Under the pieces are notes generated by a model. The model saw only the letters and a list, made by a program, of their open reading frames with translations. It made no database searches and was not told the DNA's origin. Source: Myxococcales bacterium (GTDB lineage: Bacteria > Myxococcota_A > Polyangia > Polyangiales > Polyangiaceae). From it: a stretch of 64,000 bases of DNA. The stretch spans positions 434,001-498,000 of the forward strand of contig JADJKB010000008.1 of assembly GCA_016706225.1 (NCBI GenBank), given 5' to 3'. Shown here in pieces: positions 15,877-25,044 of this stretch (position 1 is its first letter; every line of letters starts with the position of its first letter). The position numbers and the translations under genes were made by a program.

Positions 15877-17547
15877 CTACGGCAAGACGTCTAGCAGCTG
15901 CCCGTTCGTGTCGAGTCCATCGGCGCGCCGCAGCCACAGCATGGCGGCGCCGGTGTTGACTGCGCTCGGGAGCGTCAGGTTCACCTGGGAAGCCGACTCG
16001 TAGAACGCCGGTGAGCCCGCGCTGACGGGCATGTCGTTCACGCCCTGCCGCAAGAACGCCACGCTTCCGGTCCCCGACGAGAGGCCAGTGCCGTAGATCT
16101 CGAGTGCGTCTCCTTTGTGGATGACCGCGGTGTGGGTGACGGCGCTCACGACGCCGCCGCTGTTGATGCGCGGACACCCCAGCGTGCTCGGCGCTCCGGG
16201 GACACCGGTTGCATACAGCGCGCTGAACGCTGCGTGGGTTCGGCTCTTCGAGCCGTTGTTCTTGAGCAGACCAAAACCCGCCCAGAAGCCAAACTCGAGC
16301 GGGTTGTCCGCGATCTGCCACCAGAACGCCCCGGCCGCGCCCCAGGTCTGCAGGGCGTCGACGGCCAGCATGGCGCGGGACGCGGCCTCACACTCGCCCA
16401 GGTATGGAACCTCGCGAGCGAACCCCAGCTCCCCGACCACAAAGCGCTCTTTGCCCACCTTGGGACGGGTGGCCTGGACGAAGGCGAGCGCGGCGCTGAG
16501 GCCTTGTTTCAGGTTCGGTCCAACCGCTGCCGCGTCGTCCTGATTGATCGATTCGTAGGACGAGTAGGCGTAGAACCCCACCGCGACCTTGGGGGCGACA
16601 TGGCTGATCACACAGCGCTCGGCGCCGCACTTGGCGATGCGGTTGAACTCGAGGGCGGAGTAGAGCCGACTGCTGCTTGCGGGTGACGCGAGCACGGCGT
16701 CAGCGACCCCCGCAGCGCGGGAGCTGATCCAGTCGGTGAACCCTTGCCACGCAAGATCACTGACCTGCCCCGTCAGCTGATTGTCGCCCTCCCAGTTGGA
16801 GATCACGAAGGTCTTGCCGGGATGCGTCGCGAGCAAGTGCTGCCCGAGCGCGGCGATCTCGGCGCGCTCGGCGGCGATCTCCGTGCTGTCGTAGCCGTCG
16901 ACGAACGTGATGGCGTTGTCCGCGACGCTGTACGCGGTGATCCAGATGGTGTCGAAGCGGGGGTCGCCGAACAGCTTGGCGTAGGCCGGGCTCTTGGCGG
17001 CGGCGAGCAGCGTGAAATTGCCCGACGGGTTCACGCCGTAGCTGTTGGCGGGGCCCAGATACACGCGGATGGCCCGACTTCCGGCCTCCGCAACTCGATC
17101 CGCGCCCCACGACAAGAGCTCGGCGCCCTTTGCAGGGGCGGGAGCGAAGCCCCAAGCGTACAAGCCGATCCTTCGCTTGGGGTCCGTCGCGACCGTGTAG
17201 TCGCAGGCATCGACGTCGAACTTGGGGGAGCAAGGACCGGAGCTGCAGTCTTCGACGACACACGGTAGCGAACACAGGCCGCCGTCGCAGGTTGCACCGC
17301 CCGTGCCCCCGCTCCCGCCGCCTCCGCTAGCTGCTGCGCTTCCACCTGTGCCTCCGGCTCCCGCGGCCGCTCCGGCGCCTCCGCTCCCGGCGCTCGATCC
17401 GCCCGCGCCGCCGCTTCCGCCCGCGCCGCCGGCTCCGCCCGCGCCACCGCCCGCTCCGGCGGAGCTGCTGTCGTCACTCGAGCACGCGACGCAGGCCGCG
17501 AGCAGTGCGCCTGCGAGGAAGGTCGTGGCGGTGCGAAGCGGATTCAT
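15877..17547 (-). CDS. Glycoside-hydrolase-like lipoprotein with C-terminal Ig-like domain
   Basis: The start is set at 17547 because the resulting 556-aa protein begins with a clean signal peptide and lipobox (LAAC, Cys19). A Gly/Ala linker and a Cys-rich patch (CDGGLCSLPCVVEDC) follow. The central region looks like a TIM-barrel glycosidase of the GH-A type: GLYAWGFAP at the first strand, NWEGDNQ as a possible acid/base Glu, and VVGELGFAR as a possible nucleophile Glu, then WWQIADNPLEFGFW. The last 95 residues resemble an IPT/TIG Ig-like fold (GDALEIYGTGLSSGTGSVAFL). The substrate is unknown; an extracellular polysaccharide is plausible. Assignment to a GH family is tentative. Confidence 0.7.
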   Translation of the reverse strand: MNPLRTATTFLAGALLAACVACSSDDSSSAGAGGGAGGAGGAGGSGGAGGSSAGSGGAGAAAGAGGTGGSAAASGGGGSGGTGGATCDGGLCSLPCVVEDCSSGPCSPKFDVDACDYTVATDPKRRIGLYAWGFAPAPAKGAELLSWGADRVAEAGSRAIRVYLGPANSYGVNPSGNFTLLAAAKSPAYAKLFGDPRFDTIWITAYSVADNAITFVDGYDSTEIAAERAEIAALGQHLLATHPGKTFVISNWEGDNQLTGQVSDLAWQGFTDWISSRAAGVADAVLASPASSSRLYSALEFNRIAKCGAERCVISHVAPKVAVGFYAYSSYESINQDDAAAVGPNLKQGLSAALAFVQATRPKVGKERFVVGELGFAREVPYLGECEAASRAMLAVDALQTWGAAGAFWWQIADNPLEFGFWAGFGLLKNNGSKSRTHAAFSALYATGVPGAPSTLGCPRINSGGVVSAVTHTAVIHKGDALEIYGTGLSSGTGSVAFLRQGVNDMPVSAGSPAFYESASQVNLTLPSAVNTGAAMLWLRRADGLDTNGQLLDVLP

Positions 17548-17612
17548 TCCTGGATGGCGGAGCGAAGCGAGCGGGCGGCGTGTACTGCGGCTCGGTGGCC
17601 GCTGCGCCGCGG

Positions 17613-18584
17613 TCAAGGTTTGACGCTCGGATCCCAGCAGCAACGGAAGCCGATTTCAGGCGCTTGCTTGTCACGGGGCTCGGACAGCCACGAGCTGCAC
17701 TTCAGGTTGCCCTCGGCCTCGTTGTATGAACCACCCCGCGTGCGGCACGGCGCAGTCGCCACAGAAGAGCCCGAGCAGGAGTCTTCCCACTCCCGGACGT
17801 TGCCACTCATCCCGAACGCTCCACTGCTGAAACTCACGCACTTGTCTTTGGTTTTGACACCCACGGCTCCCAGCGCGGGCACGTCCGCACATCGTTTAGG
17901 TTCGTAGCTCGGGCCGTAGGAATAATCGTCGAGGGCGGTCGGCCCGGCACAGGCGGCGAACCATTGGTTTACGGATGCTTTGGCCTCGTTGCCGTCGCCA
18001 GACGGGCCGGTCGGGATGGCGCCGCACAGTCTCTTGCCTGCCCATTTGCAGTACGCATAGGCGCTGCACCAGTTGACGCAGCGCACCGGAAAGTCGAGAT
18101 CGTTGCCCGCGCTCAGATCCGGGCAGCCGGCCCCGGTGTCGAGCGAGTAATCCGTGCCGCAGGCGCTGAGCCCCGTCGGGGTCACCACCACCTTCTGCTC
18201 CTCCAAGAACTTGGCGTACTGGGCCTGCGTCACTTCCGTCTCGTCGACGCAGAAATTCCCGACGGGAAGCAGAATGGGCCCGGTCCCTCCCGCGGGACAG
18301 GAAAACCCCGCATCGAAGCTGATTCCCCCTGCGCCCGTCGCGCCGCCAACTCCCGCGCCGCCGCCGTTCGGGTTGCCCCCGGTCGTATTGCCACCGGTGC
18401 TCGCGCCGCCGGTACTCGCACCGCCCGTGTTCGCACCGCCGGTCCCGCTCCCGCCGCTGCCTTGCGCGTCGTTCGTGGTCGACGACGAACAGGCGCCGAA
18501 CAGCGCCAACGGACCGGCGATCACCAGGACTCCGAGAACCCGCACGCGACCAAGCCTATCAGCTCGCGCCGCGCCGCGCATCAT
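17613..18584 (-). CDS. SUMF1/FGE-sulfatase-domain lipoprotein, probably non-catalytic
   Basis: The ATG at 18584 (or 18581) gives a signal peptide with a lipobox-like GAC, then a Thr/Gly-rich linker (NTGGASTGG). Residues about 85-320 match the formylglycine-generating-enzyme fold: FCVDETEVTQAQYAKFL, PVRCVNWCSAYAYCKWAGKRL, GMSGNVREWEDSC, RGGSYNEAEGN, EIGFRCC. In catalytic FGE two Cys follow GGSY within ten residues. Here that stretch is NEAEGNLKC, so the copper-binding pair appears to be missing. Many extra Cys suggest disulfides. The likely role is extracellular binding or scaffolding. It diverges from gatB with only 43 bp between starts. Confidence 0.8.
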   Translation of the reverse strand: MMRGAARADRLGRVRVLGVLVIAGPLALFGACSSSTTNDAQGSGGSGTGGANTGGASTGGASTGGNTTGGNPNGGGAGVGGATGAGGISFDAGFSCPAGGTGPILLPVGNFCVDETEVTQAQYAKFLEEQKVVVTPTGLSACGTDYSLDTGAGCPDLSAGNDLDFPVRCVNWCSAYAYCKWAGKRLCGAIPTGPSGDGNEAKASVNQWFAACAGPTALDDYSYGPSYEPKRCADVPALGAVGVKTKDKCVSFSSGAFGMSGNVREWEDSCSGSSVATAPCRTRGGSYNEAEGNLKCSSWLSEPRDKQAPEIGFRCCWDPSVKP

Positions 18585-18627
18585 CGCGGAGTTTTCCCGG
18601 GCAGAGCGCCGTGGTACCGGGCGCCTC

Positions 18628-20067
18628 GTGACGTCGGAATACGAGCCCGTCATTGGACTCGAGGTCCACGCCCAGCTGCTCACGGAGACCAAGCTCTTCT
18701 GCGGCTGCGCTACGCGTTTTGGCGAAACTCCGAACCAGAACGTGTGCCCCGTATGTCTGGGTCTGCCCGGCTCCCTGCCGGTGATCAATCGCCGCGCCGT
18801 CGAGCTGGCGGTGCGCGCGGCGACGGCCCTCGGCTGCACCGTGCACGAGCGGAGCATCTTTGCCCGGAAGAACTACTTCTATCCGGATCTACCGAAGGGT
18901 TACCAGATCAGCCAGTTCGAGCGCCCGCTCGCCACCGGCGGCCATCTGGACCTCGAGCTCGACGGCCGGGTGAAGCGCGCGCGGCTCACGCGCATCCACA
19001 TGGAAGAGGACGCCGGCAAGAACGTGCATGGGGTCGGCGGCGACTCGCTCGTGGACCTGAACCGCGCCGGTACACCCCTGATGGAGATCGTCGGCGAGCC
19101 GGACCTCGGGAGCGCGGCCGAGGCCGCCGCGTACCTGCGGGCGCTGCGCGACGTGCTAGTCGCGCTCGGAGTCAACGACGGCAACCTCGAGGAGGGCAGC
19201 TTTCGCTGCGATGCAAACGTCTCGGTGCGGCCTGTGGGTACTTCCACGCTCGGTACGCGCACCGAGATCAAGAACGTGAACAGCTTTCGCTTCGTGCAGC
19301 GCGCCATCGAGCTGGAGATCTCCCGGCAGATCTCGGTCCTCGCAGCGGGCGGTCGTGTCATCCAGGAGACGCGGGGCTTCGACGCGGACGCCGGCCGCAC
19401 CTACTCGCTGCGCTCCAAGGAAGAGGCCCACGACTATCGCTATTTTCCCGACCCGGATCTGCCGCCGCTCGGCGTCGATGACGCGCTTCGCGCCGCGGCC
19501 CTCGCCGACTTGCCGGAGTTACCCGCGGCCAAGCGCGCGCGCTATCAAACCGAGCTGGGTCTGAGCGCGCAGACCGCGCTCGTCTTGACTGGGCACCCCG
19601 CGACTGGGCGCTTCTTCGAACAGACGCTGCTCGGCTACCCGGATGCCGTGAAGGCTGCGAACTTCATCCAGACCGAGGTCCTGCGAGACGCGAAGCTGCA
19701 TGGGCTCCAGGCGTCGTTCAGCGTCTCGCCGGCCCAGGTCGCCGAGTTACTCGGCCTGATCGACGCCCGGAAGATCAGCGGCAAACAGGCCAAGGAGGTG
19801 TTTGCCGCCATCTCCGGCAGCGCGGACATGCCTGTCGATGTCGTTCAGGCGCGCGGGCTCGCCGTCGTTGCCGACGAGAGCCAGCTCTTGCCCATCTGCC
19901 AGCGTCTGATCGCCGACAACCCGAAACAAGCGGAGCAGGTCCGCGCCGGGAAGAAAGGCATGCTGGGTTTTTTCGTGGGCCAGGTGATGAAGGCCACGGG
20001 CGGCGCCGCGGACCCTCAGCTCGTGAGCCAGCTCTTCGACAGACTGCTTCAAGGACCGACGAGTTAG
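18628..20067 (+). CDS. gatB: Asp/Glu-tRNA amidotransferase subunit B
   Basis: GatB, with GatA and GatC, converts Asp-tRNA(Asn) or Glu-tRNA(Gln) to the amide form. The 479-aa protein starts at a GTG directly before YEPVIGLEVHAQL. It has the zinc Cys set (FCGCATRF, NVCPVCLGLPGSLP), the GTPLMEIVGEPD segment, EIKNVNSFR and a C-terminal YqeY-like helical tail. gatA and gatC are not in this window. The stop is immediately followed by the mtnA start. Confidence 0.96.
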   Translation: MTSEYEPVIGLEVHAQLLTETKLFCGCATRFGETPNQNVCPVCLGLPGSLPVINRRAVELAVRAATALGCTVHERSIFARKNYFYPDLPKGYQISQFERPLATGGHLDLELDGRVKRARLTRIHMEEDAGKNVHGVGGDSLVDLNRAGTPLMEIVGEPDLGSAAEAAAYLRALRDVLVALGVNDGNLEEGSFRCDANVSVRPVGTSTLGTRTEIKNVNSFRFVQRAIELEISRQISVLAAGGRVIQETRGFDADAGRTYSLRSKEEAHDYRYFPDPDLPPLGVDDALRAAALADLPELPAAKRARYQTELGLSAQTALVLTGHPATGRFFEQTLLGYPDAVKAANFIQTEVLRDAKLHGLQASFSVSPAQVAELLGLIDARKISGKQAKEVFAAISGSADMPVDVVQARGLAVVADESQLLPICQRLIADNPKQAEQVRAGKKGMLGFFVGQVMKATGGAADPQLVSQLFDRLLQGPTS

Positions 20068-21120
20068 ATGCCCATCGACCACAAACACCCGATTTCCGGC
20101 GCCAGTTACTCGGCCGTCGAGCTGGCCGAGGACAACGCGGCGGTCCTGATGCTGGACCAGCGTCGCCTCCCGACCGAGGAGATCTACGAACGGCTGCGCT
20201 CGTCGAGCGAGGTCGCCCGAGGGATCCGCGACATGGTCGTGCGCGGGGCGCCCGCGATCGGTGTCGCTGCCGCGTACGGCGTCGTGCTGGCGGCGCGCCA
20301 GGCAAAGAGCCTGGACGAGCTCGGCGCGCTGGCGCTCGAGATCCGCAGCGCGCGACCCACGGCGGTCAACCTGATGTGGGCGGTGGATCGCATGCTGTCC
20401 GCAGCGCAGGCATTCGGTCGCGTCGATGTCGCCATGCTCGCGGCCGAAGCCCGGACGCTGCACCGCGACGACGTGGCCGCCAATCGCAAGCTCGGCGCGC
20501 TCGGCGCAGAACGTGTGCCTGATGGCGCAACCATCCTCACCCACTGCAACGCCGGCGCCCTGGCGACCGGGGGGTACGGCTCCGCGCTCGGTGTCATTCG
20601 CGCAGCCGTGGGTGCGGGCAAACGCGTGCGGGTGCTCGCCGACGAGACCCGGCCGTATCTACAGGGCCTGCGCCTGACGGCGTGGGAGCTGCACCAGGAT
20701 GGCATCCCGGTCGAGATCCTCACCGACGGGATGGCGGGCTGGTTCTTCGCCCAGAACGCCATCGACCTCAGCGTCGTCGGCGCCGACCGCATTGCTCGCA
20801 ACGGCGACGTCGCCAACAAGATCGGCACCTATTCGGTCGCCTGCCTGTCCCGTGCCCACGAGCGCCCCTTCTACGTCGCCGCGCCCTGGTCGACGGTCGA
20901 CGTGGATTGCGCGACAGGCGAGTCGATCCCCATCGAAGAGCGCAGCCCGACCGAGATCACCCACTTCGGTGGGCGGCGCATCGCGCCGGAGGGTGTTGGC
21001 GCGCGAAACCCCGCGTTCGACGTGACACCGGCGCGGCTGGTGAACGCCATTTTCACCGAGCGGGGTGTGATCGATCCGGTGAATGAGAGCAGCGTGACGC
21101 GGCTCGCCGGCGGCGCCTGA
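20068..21120 (+). CDS. mtnA: S-methyl-5-thioribose-1-phosphate isomerase
   Basis: MtnA isomerises methylthioribose-1-phosphate to the ribulose form in methionine salvage. The 350-aa protein has RGAPAIGVAAAYG, the catalytic Cys in HCNAGALATGGYG and the catalytic Asp in VVGADRIARNGDVANKIGTY. It starts on the base after the gatB stop, so it is co-transcribed. No other methionine-salvage gene is adjacent. Confidence 0.95.
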   Translation: MPIDHKHPISGASYSAVELAEDNAAVLMLDQRRLPTEEIYERLRSSSEVARGIRDMVVRGAPAIGVAAAYGVVLAARQAKSLDELGALALEIRSARPTAVNLMWAVDRMLSAAQAFGRVDVAMLAAEARTLHRDDVAANRKLGALGAERVPDGATILTHCNAGALATGGYGSALGVIRAAVGAGKRVRVLADETRPYLQGLRLTAWELHQDGIPVEILTDGMAGWFFAQNAIDLSVVGADRIARNGDVANKIGTYSVACLSRAHERPFYVAAPWSTVDVDCATGESIPIEERSPTEITHFGGRRIAPEGVGARNPAFDVTPARLVNAIFTERGVIDPVNESSVTRLAGGA

Positions 21121-21432
21121 GGCCGCGCGAAGGGGTACCGCAGCCGGGCGGAGCGAGCCCGCCCGGTGTCCGTCACCTAGAGCGCCGAACAGGTTGAACG
21201 TCGTTTGTTTTCCGGGACTTGCAAGGTGTTCGGCGCTCGCGTGCGGAGCGCGCACGGCCGAAGGCCGGGGGTTTAGGGCGTAGCCCCAACGTAAAGGTCC
21301 TAGAACACGAGCAGCGCAAGCTGATCGGTGTTCTAGGCCGGTTGGGCCGCCAGCTTGACCAGGCGCGCGGGGTGGGAAACGCTTCCCTTCGCGAGCCCTT
21401 GCCCCGCTTCGGGCGTCGCTTCGAGGTGCAGC
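21121..21432. other. Non-coding region with several inverted repeats
   Basis: No convincing gene lies in these 312 bases. Perfect 10-bp arms AGCGCCGAAC (21181-21190) and GTTCGGCGCT (21228-21237) enclose 37 nt. Perfect 10-bp arms CCTAGAACAC (21299-21308) and GTGTTCTAGG (21328-21337) enclose 19 nt. Between them are a small CGGCC-GAA-GGCCG hairpin and a GGGG/CCCC pairing. No T tract follows. The region could end mtnA transcription or control the downstream lipoprotein. Confidence 0.45.
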
Positions 21433-22346
21433 ATGCGGCGTCCGCTCCGAAATCCAGGTTCAGCGCTCGGTCTCTCGCTCTGCTTCTTGCTCGCGGCGTG
21501 CAGCGCGAACGACGGAGGCGGCGGTCAAGGTGGCGCGGGAGCAGGGGGCAGCGGCGGCCTCGCGATTGGCGGCAGCGGCGGCTCGCTCAACGTTGGCGGA
21601 GGTGGCAGCGGCGGCGCGGCCGGCTCGAGCGGTGGCACGACTGGTGTTTGTGACCAGGCGGTCGACATCGTGTTCGTGATGGACGTGTCGACGAGCATGG
21701 GCGCGTTCCTGAGCAAGCTGGCCGGAGAGATCGAGGCCGTGGACAAGGCCGTCCAGACCCTGAACCTCAAGCAGCCTCCGCACTACGGCCTGGTCGTGTT
21801 CGTGGACGACACGCTGTTCGCGAACTCCTCCCAGCCGTACTCGGATGTGGCGGCTCTCAAGACCGATTTTCAGTCGTGGGCCAGCTTCACCTCGAGCAAC
21901 CAGCAGACCGCGGGGGAAACTCCAACACGACCTACCCGGAGAACAGCCTCGACGGTTTGTATCGCGCAGCGAAGGAGTTCGCCTGGCGGCCGAAGTCGAG
22001 CACGCTGCGCATCGTGATCCACACGACGGACGACACCTTCGTGCAGGGGCCGACGACGTTCAACGGTGTGCAAGTGCTGCACAACTACCCGGAGACCGTG
22101 AAGGCGCTGCAAGACGAGCAGGTTCGGGTCTTCTCCTTCGCCTCGAAGCTCGGCGGTCCGCTCGAGAGCGACGACGTCAGCGGCGGCTGGTTTGCGCCGG
22201 TCGCCGGCAGCCCGACGGTGCCGGACGCGACCGGCGGCGGTGTGTACGAGCTCGACAGTGTGCTGAGCGGCGGGGTCTCTCTATCCGCTGCCATCCCCGC
22301 CGCCGTCAAGGACACCTATTGCAAGCCGTATCCCACTCCCAAGTGA
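21433..22346 (+). CDS. VWA-domain lipoprotein with apparent 1-nt deletion
   Basis: The N-terminal part (from ATG 21433) has a signal peptide with lipobox LAAC (Cys23), a Gly/Ser linker and a von Willebrand factor A domain whose MIDAS begins VDIVFVMDVSTSMG. Near 21912-21916 the frame breaks: upstream reads SNQQTAGE, while the domain continues one frame over as GGNSNTTYPENSLDGLYRA and on to 22346. Adding one G to the GGGGG run restores a single product of about 304 aa. The rest of the VWA fold (RIVIHTTDDTFV, VRVFSFASKLGG) is intact, so a consensus error is more likely than decay. The protein is probably a surface adhesion or binding lipoprotein with a metal-dependent site. Confidence 0.7.
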
Positions 22347-22421
22347 AATGCGCGCTGTGACGCCTGATCACCCCCGGCGCACTTTGCAGCCGGGGCGGCT
22401 GGTCCTAGATTCCGGCAAGCT

Positions 22422-23447
22422 GTGAGCTCCGAACCCGAAAAACCTGCGGTCCCGATGCTTGGGCGGCGCGATCCGAAGCCGGCGTGGCTGAAGGTCAAGG
22501 CGCCGGGCGGCGAGCGTTACACGGCGTTGAAACAGACCTTCCGCAAGCTGGAGCTGAACACCGTTTGTGAGGAGGCGCGCTGCCCGAACGTCGGCGAGTG
22601 TTGGGGCGCCGGGACTGCCACCGTGATGATCCTCGGCCACACCTGCACTCGGGGTTGTCGCTTCTGTGCGGTGACCACGGGCAACCCGCGCGGCGCTGTG
22701 GACCCGCGGGAGCCCGAGCACGTGGGCAGGGCCCTTGCGAGCATCGGTCTTCGCTACGTGGTCTTGACCATGGTGGATCGCGATGATCTGCTCGACGGTG
22801 GCGCGCAGCACGTTGCAGAGACCGTGCACGCACTGCGGCGCCATCAACCCAGTTTGCTGGTCGAGACCCTGGTCGGAGACTTTGGCGGCCGCACCCGCGA
22901 TCTGGACGTCGTGCTCGATGCCGCCCCGGACGTGTTCGCGCACAACGTCGAGGTCGTGCGTCGGTTGACGCCGCTGATCCGGGATCAACGCTCGGGCTAC
23001 GAGCGCTCGCTGGAGGTCTTGCGCTACGCCAAGGTTCGGCATCCGGAGCGATTCGTGAAGAGCTCCGTGATGGTGGGCATCGGCGAGACCGACGCCGAGG
23101 TCGACGAGACGCTCGAAGACCTGAGGGCGGCGGGTGTGGATGTCGTCACGCTGGGCCAGTACCTGCGACCCAGCGAAAAACACACGGCGGTCGCGCGCTA
23201 CGTGACGCCCGAACGCTTCGCCGAGTGGGCCAGCCGCGGCGCGACCCTCGGTTTTGCCCACGTTGCGTCGGGGCCACTCGTTCGGTCGAGCTACCATGCG
23301 GCGGAAGCCTTCGTGCTCGCGAGGCTCCGTCCCGGGCCGACCGGCCCGCTCGCTCCGGCCCGAGTCACTGTGGAACCCCCTGATCCAGCGCCTCCGGCGG
23401 GATTCGTCCCGAGCGCGCGCCTCGTCAGACGTCCCGCTGACGCCTGA
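22422..23447 (+). CDS. lipA: Lipoyl synthase
   Basis: LipA is a radical-SAM enzyme that inserts two sulfurs into protein-bound octanoyl groups. The 341-aa protein has the auxiliary cluster motif C-x4-C-x5-C (CEEARCPNVGEC), the radical-SAM motif C-x3-C-x2-C (CTRGCRFC) and the C-terminal VRSSYHA that completes the auxiliary site. A GTG at 22422 is used as the start. It lies upstream of the lipoate-dependent dehydrogenase genes at 25.0-28.6 kb, which need its product. No lipB is visible. Confidence 0.96.
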   Translation: MSSEPEKPAVPMLGRRDPKPAWLKVKAPGGERYTALKQTFRKLELNTVCEEARCPNVGECWGAGTATVMILGHTCTRGCRFCAVTTGNPRGAVDPREPEHVGRALASIGLRYVVLTMVDRDDLLDGGAQHVAETVHALRRHQPSLLVETLVGDFGGRTRDLDVVLDAAPDVFAHNVEVVRRLTPLIRDQRSGYERSLEVLRYAKVRHPERFVKSSVMVGIGETDAEVDETLEDLRAAGVDVVTLGQYLRPSEKHTAVARYVTPERFAEWASRGATLGFAHVASGPLVRSSYHAAEAFVLARLRPGPTGPLAPARVTVEPPDPAPPAGFVPSARLVRRPADA

Positions 23448-23486
23448 GCGGGATTCGGCTAGTCTCGCCCGCCTCGAAAGGACCGG

Positions 23487-24050
23487 ATGATGACCGACGA
23501 AAGCCTGCTCGGACGCGTGGCGACCAAGCTCAGCGAACCGCCGTCGTACGCGGAGCCGGGCCAGAAGGGGTCCATCCTCACGGTCGCCGCGGCGTCGTTT
23601 GGGAGCAAGCCCACCACCGACGACGTGACCCAGCCGACGGGCTTCGACCCAGAGGCCGCAGCGCTGTTCGAGGCCGTCGTCGAGAGCGCCTACCTGGTCG
23701 CCAACGCCGATGGGGACTTCGACCAGACGGAGCGGGCGGTGTTCGAGCAAGTGGTCGTGACCGCGTGTCAGGGGACCGTGGCCGAGGGGCAGGTCCACGC
23801 GCTGATCGAAGACCTGCGCGACCTGATGGAAGAAGACGGCATCGACAAACGCATCGCCATGGTCGCGCGCACGATTGCCAAGGTCGAGCATCAGCAGGAG
23901 GTGCTGCGGGTCGCCGCGCTCCTCGCCCACGTCTCCGGCGGCGTGAGTGACGTCGAGCGCGAGGTGCTGGTCAAGTTGCAACGCGCCTTCGGCCTGGATG
24001 ACTCGGCGCTGGCGCGTGCGCTGGCGGAAGGCGAAGGCGCTTCCGGCTAG
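23487..24050 (+). CDS. TerB-like domain protein
   Basis: The 187-aa protein carries an all-helical region of the TerB type from residue about 65: FEAVVESAYLVANADGDFDQTERAVFEQVV, then IAMVARTIAKVEHQQEVLRVAALLAHVSGGVSDVERE. The acidic repeats ADGDFDQTE and GGVSDVERE are the usual metal-binding-like loops of this family. It has no signal peptide. Its end overlaps the GTG of the next gene, so the two are coupled. The function of most TerB-like proteins is unknown; a link to membrane stress is often proposed. Confidence 0.75.
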   Translation: MMTDESLLGRVATKLSEPPSYAEPGQKGSILTVAAASFGSKPTTDDVTQPTGFDPEAAALFEAVVESAYLVANADGDFDQTERAVFEQVVVTACQGTVAEGQVHALIEDLRDLMEEDGIDKRIAMVARTIAKVEHQQEVLRVAALLAHVSGGVSDVEREVLVKLQRAFGLDDSALARALAEGEGASG

Positions 24051-24859
24051 TGAGCACCGGCATCGTTCAGCTGTTTTGCGAGCACTGCCAGGTCTACCGC
24101 GCGCCGCACGAGACCCGCCTGGCGGGGCCGGCCCAGGCGGCCATCGCCGTGTGCGCCAGCTGCGGTGGCGCGCTGCGCAAGGAGGCGCAGCGGGTCACGC
24201 GCCCGCTCTCGGCGGAGCTGTTGCGTGCGTTCGTCTACCCCGCTCGGCCGGCGGTCGCGTTCTCGCTCGCTGTGACGGCGCTCGTGTCGGGCTTCCTGCG
24301 CTTCGTGCCGCTGATCGGCGGGCTCCTGTCGGCGACCCTGGTGATCGGGTACATCTTCATGGTGCTGCGCGCGAGCGCAGAGGGACGCGACGATCTCGCG
24401 GTGGACACCGACATCGCCGGGGGCCTGTCGGTCTGGATGGGACCCTTGGTGCGCTACCTGCTGACGTTCCTGGTGGCCTTTGCGCCGGCGCTGGCGGTGC
24501 TGATTGGCATGGGATGGGCGGCCGGTGCCCCGCTGGTCATCGCGGCCGCGGCGCTGGGAGTCCTCTACCTACCGGCGGGCATGATCATCGCGGCGCACGG
24601 CGACGGCTGCCTCTCACCTTTGTACCCAGTGCCAGCGGTGCAGCTGATCTTCCGCATCCCGCTGCCCTACCTGATCACGCTGGCATTTCTCTGCCTCAGT
24701 CTCGCGACCGGGGCTGCCCTGACCTGGGTCGTCGCGCGATTGCTCGGCGAGGTCCCCGTGCTCGGTGGATTGCTGATTCGCAGCGTCGGACTCCTGGGTC
24801 CGGTGGTGATGGCGCGACAGCTCGGCGTGCTGGTCCACGAGCACGGCGAAGAGCTCTGA
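24050..24859 (+). CDS. Zinc-ribbon membrane protein
   Basis: The 269-aa protein starts at a GTG that overlaps the stop of the TerB-like gene. Residues 8-45 hold two CxxC pairs (CEHC, CASC), a zinc ribbon. About six hydrophobic segments follow between residues 65 and 260, among them FVPLIGGLLSATLVIGYIFMV and YLLTFLVAFAPALAVLIGM. The layout resembles DUF4013-type membrane proteins. No transport or catalytic motif is seen. Coupling to the TerB-like gene suggests that they act together. Confidence 0.7.
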   Translation: MSTGIVQLFCEHCQVYRAPHETRLAGPAQAAIAVCASCGGALRKEAQRVTRPLSAELLRAFVYPARPAVAFSLAVTALVSGFLRFVPLIGGLLSATLVIGYIFMVLRASAEGRDDLAVDTDIAGGLSVWMGPLVRYLLTFLVAFAPALAVLIGMGWAAGAPLVIAAAALGVLYLPAGMIIAAHGDGCLSPLYPVPAVQLIFRIPLPYLITLAFLCLSLATGAALTWVVARLLGEVPVLGGLLIRSVGLLGPVVMARQLGVLVHEHGEEL

Positions 24860-25044
24860 TCTGACGCGCCGCGTTGCGCTCCGCGAGCGGAATTTTGTCG
24901 GCCGTTTTACAGATTTGCAGCGTTGCGCTCTCCGCCCTTTGGTGAGCCCCGCGCTTGGTCTACGCTCCCTCGGCGCCCCGAGCCGGCACAGCGAGTGCCC
25001 GGCCCCTTCGGCGGAGCCGCATCCCGCGGGCGCTTCGGAGCACG

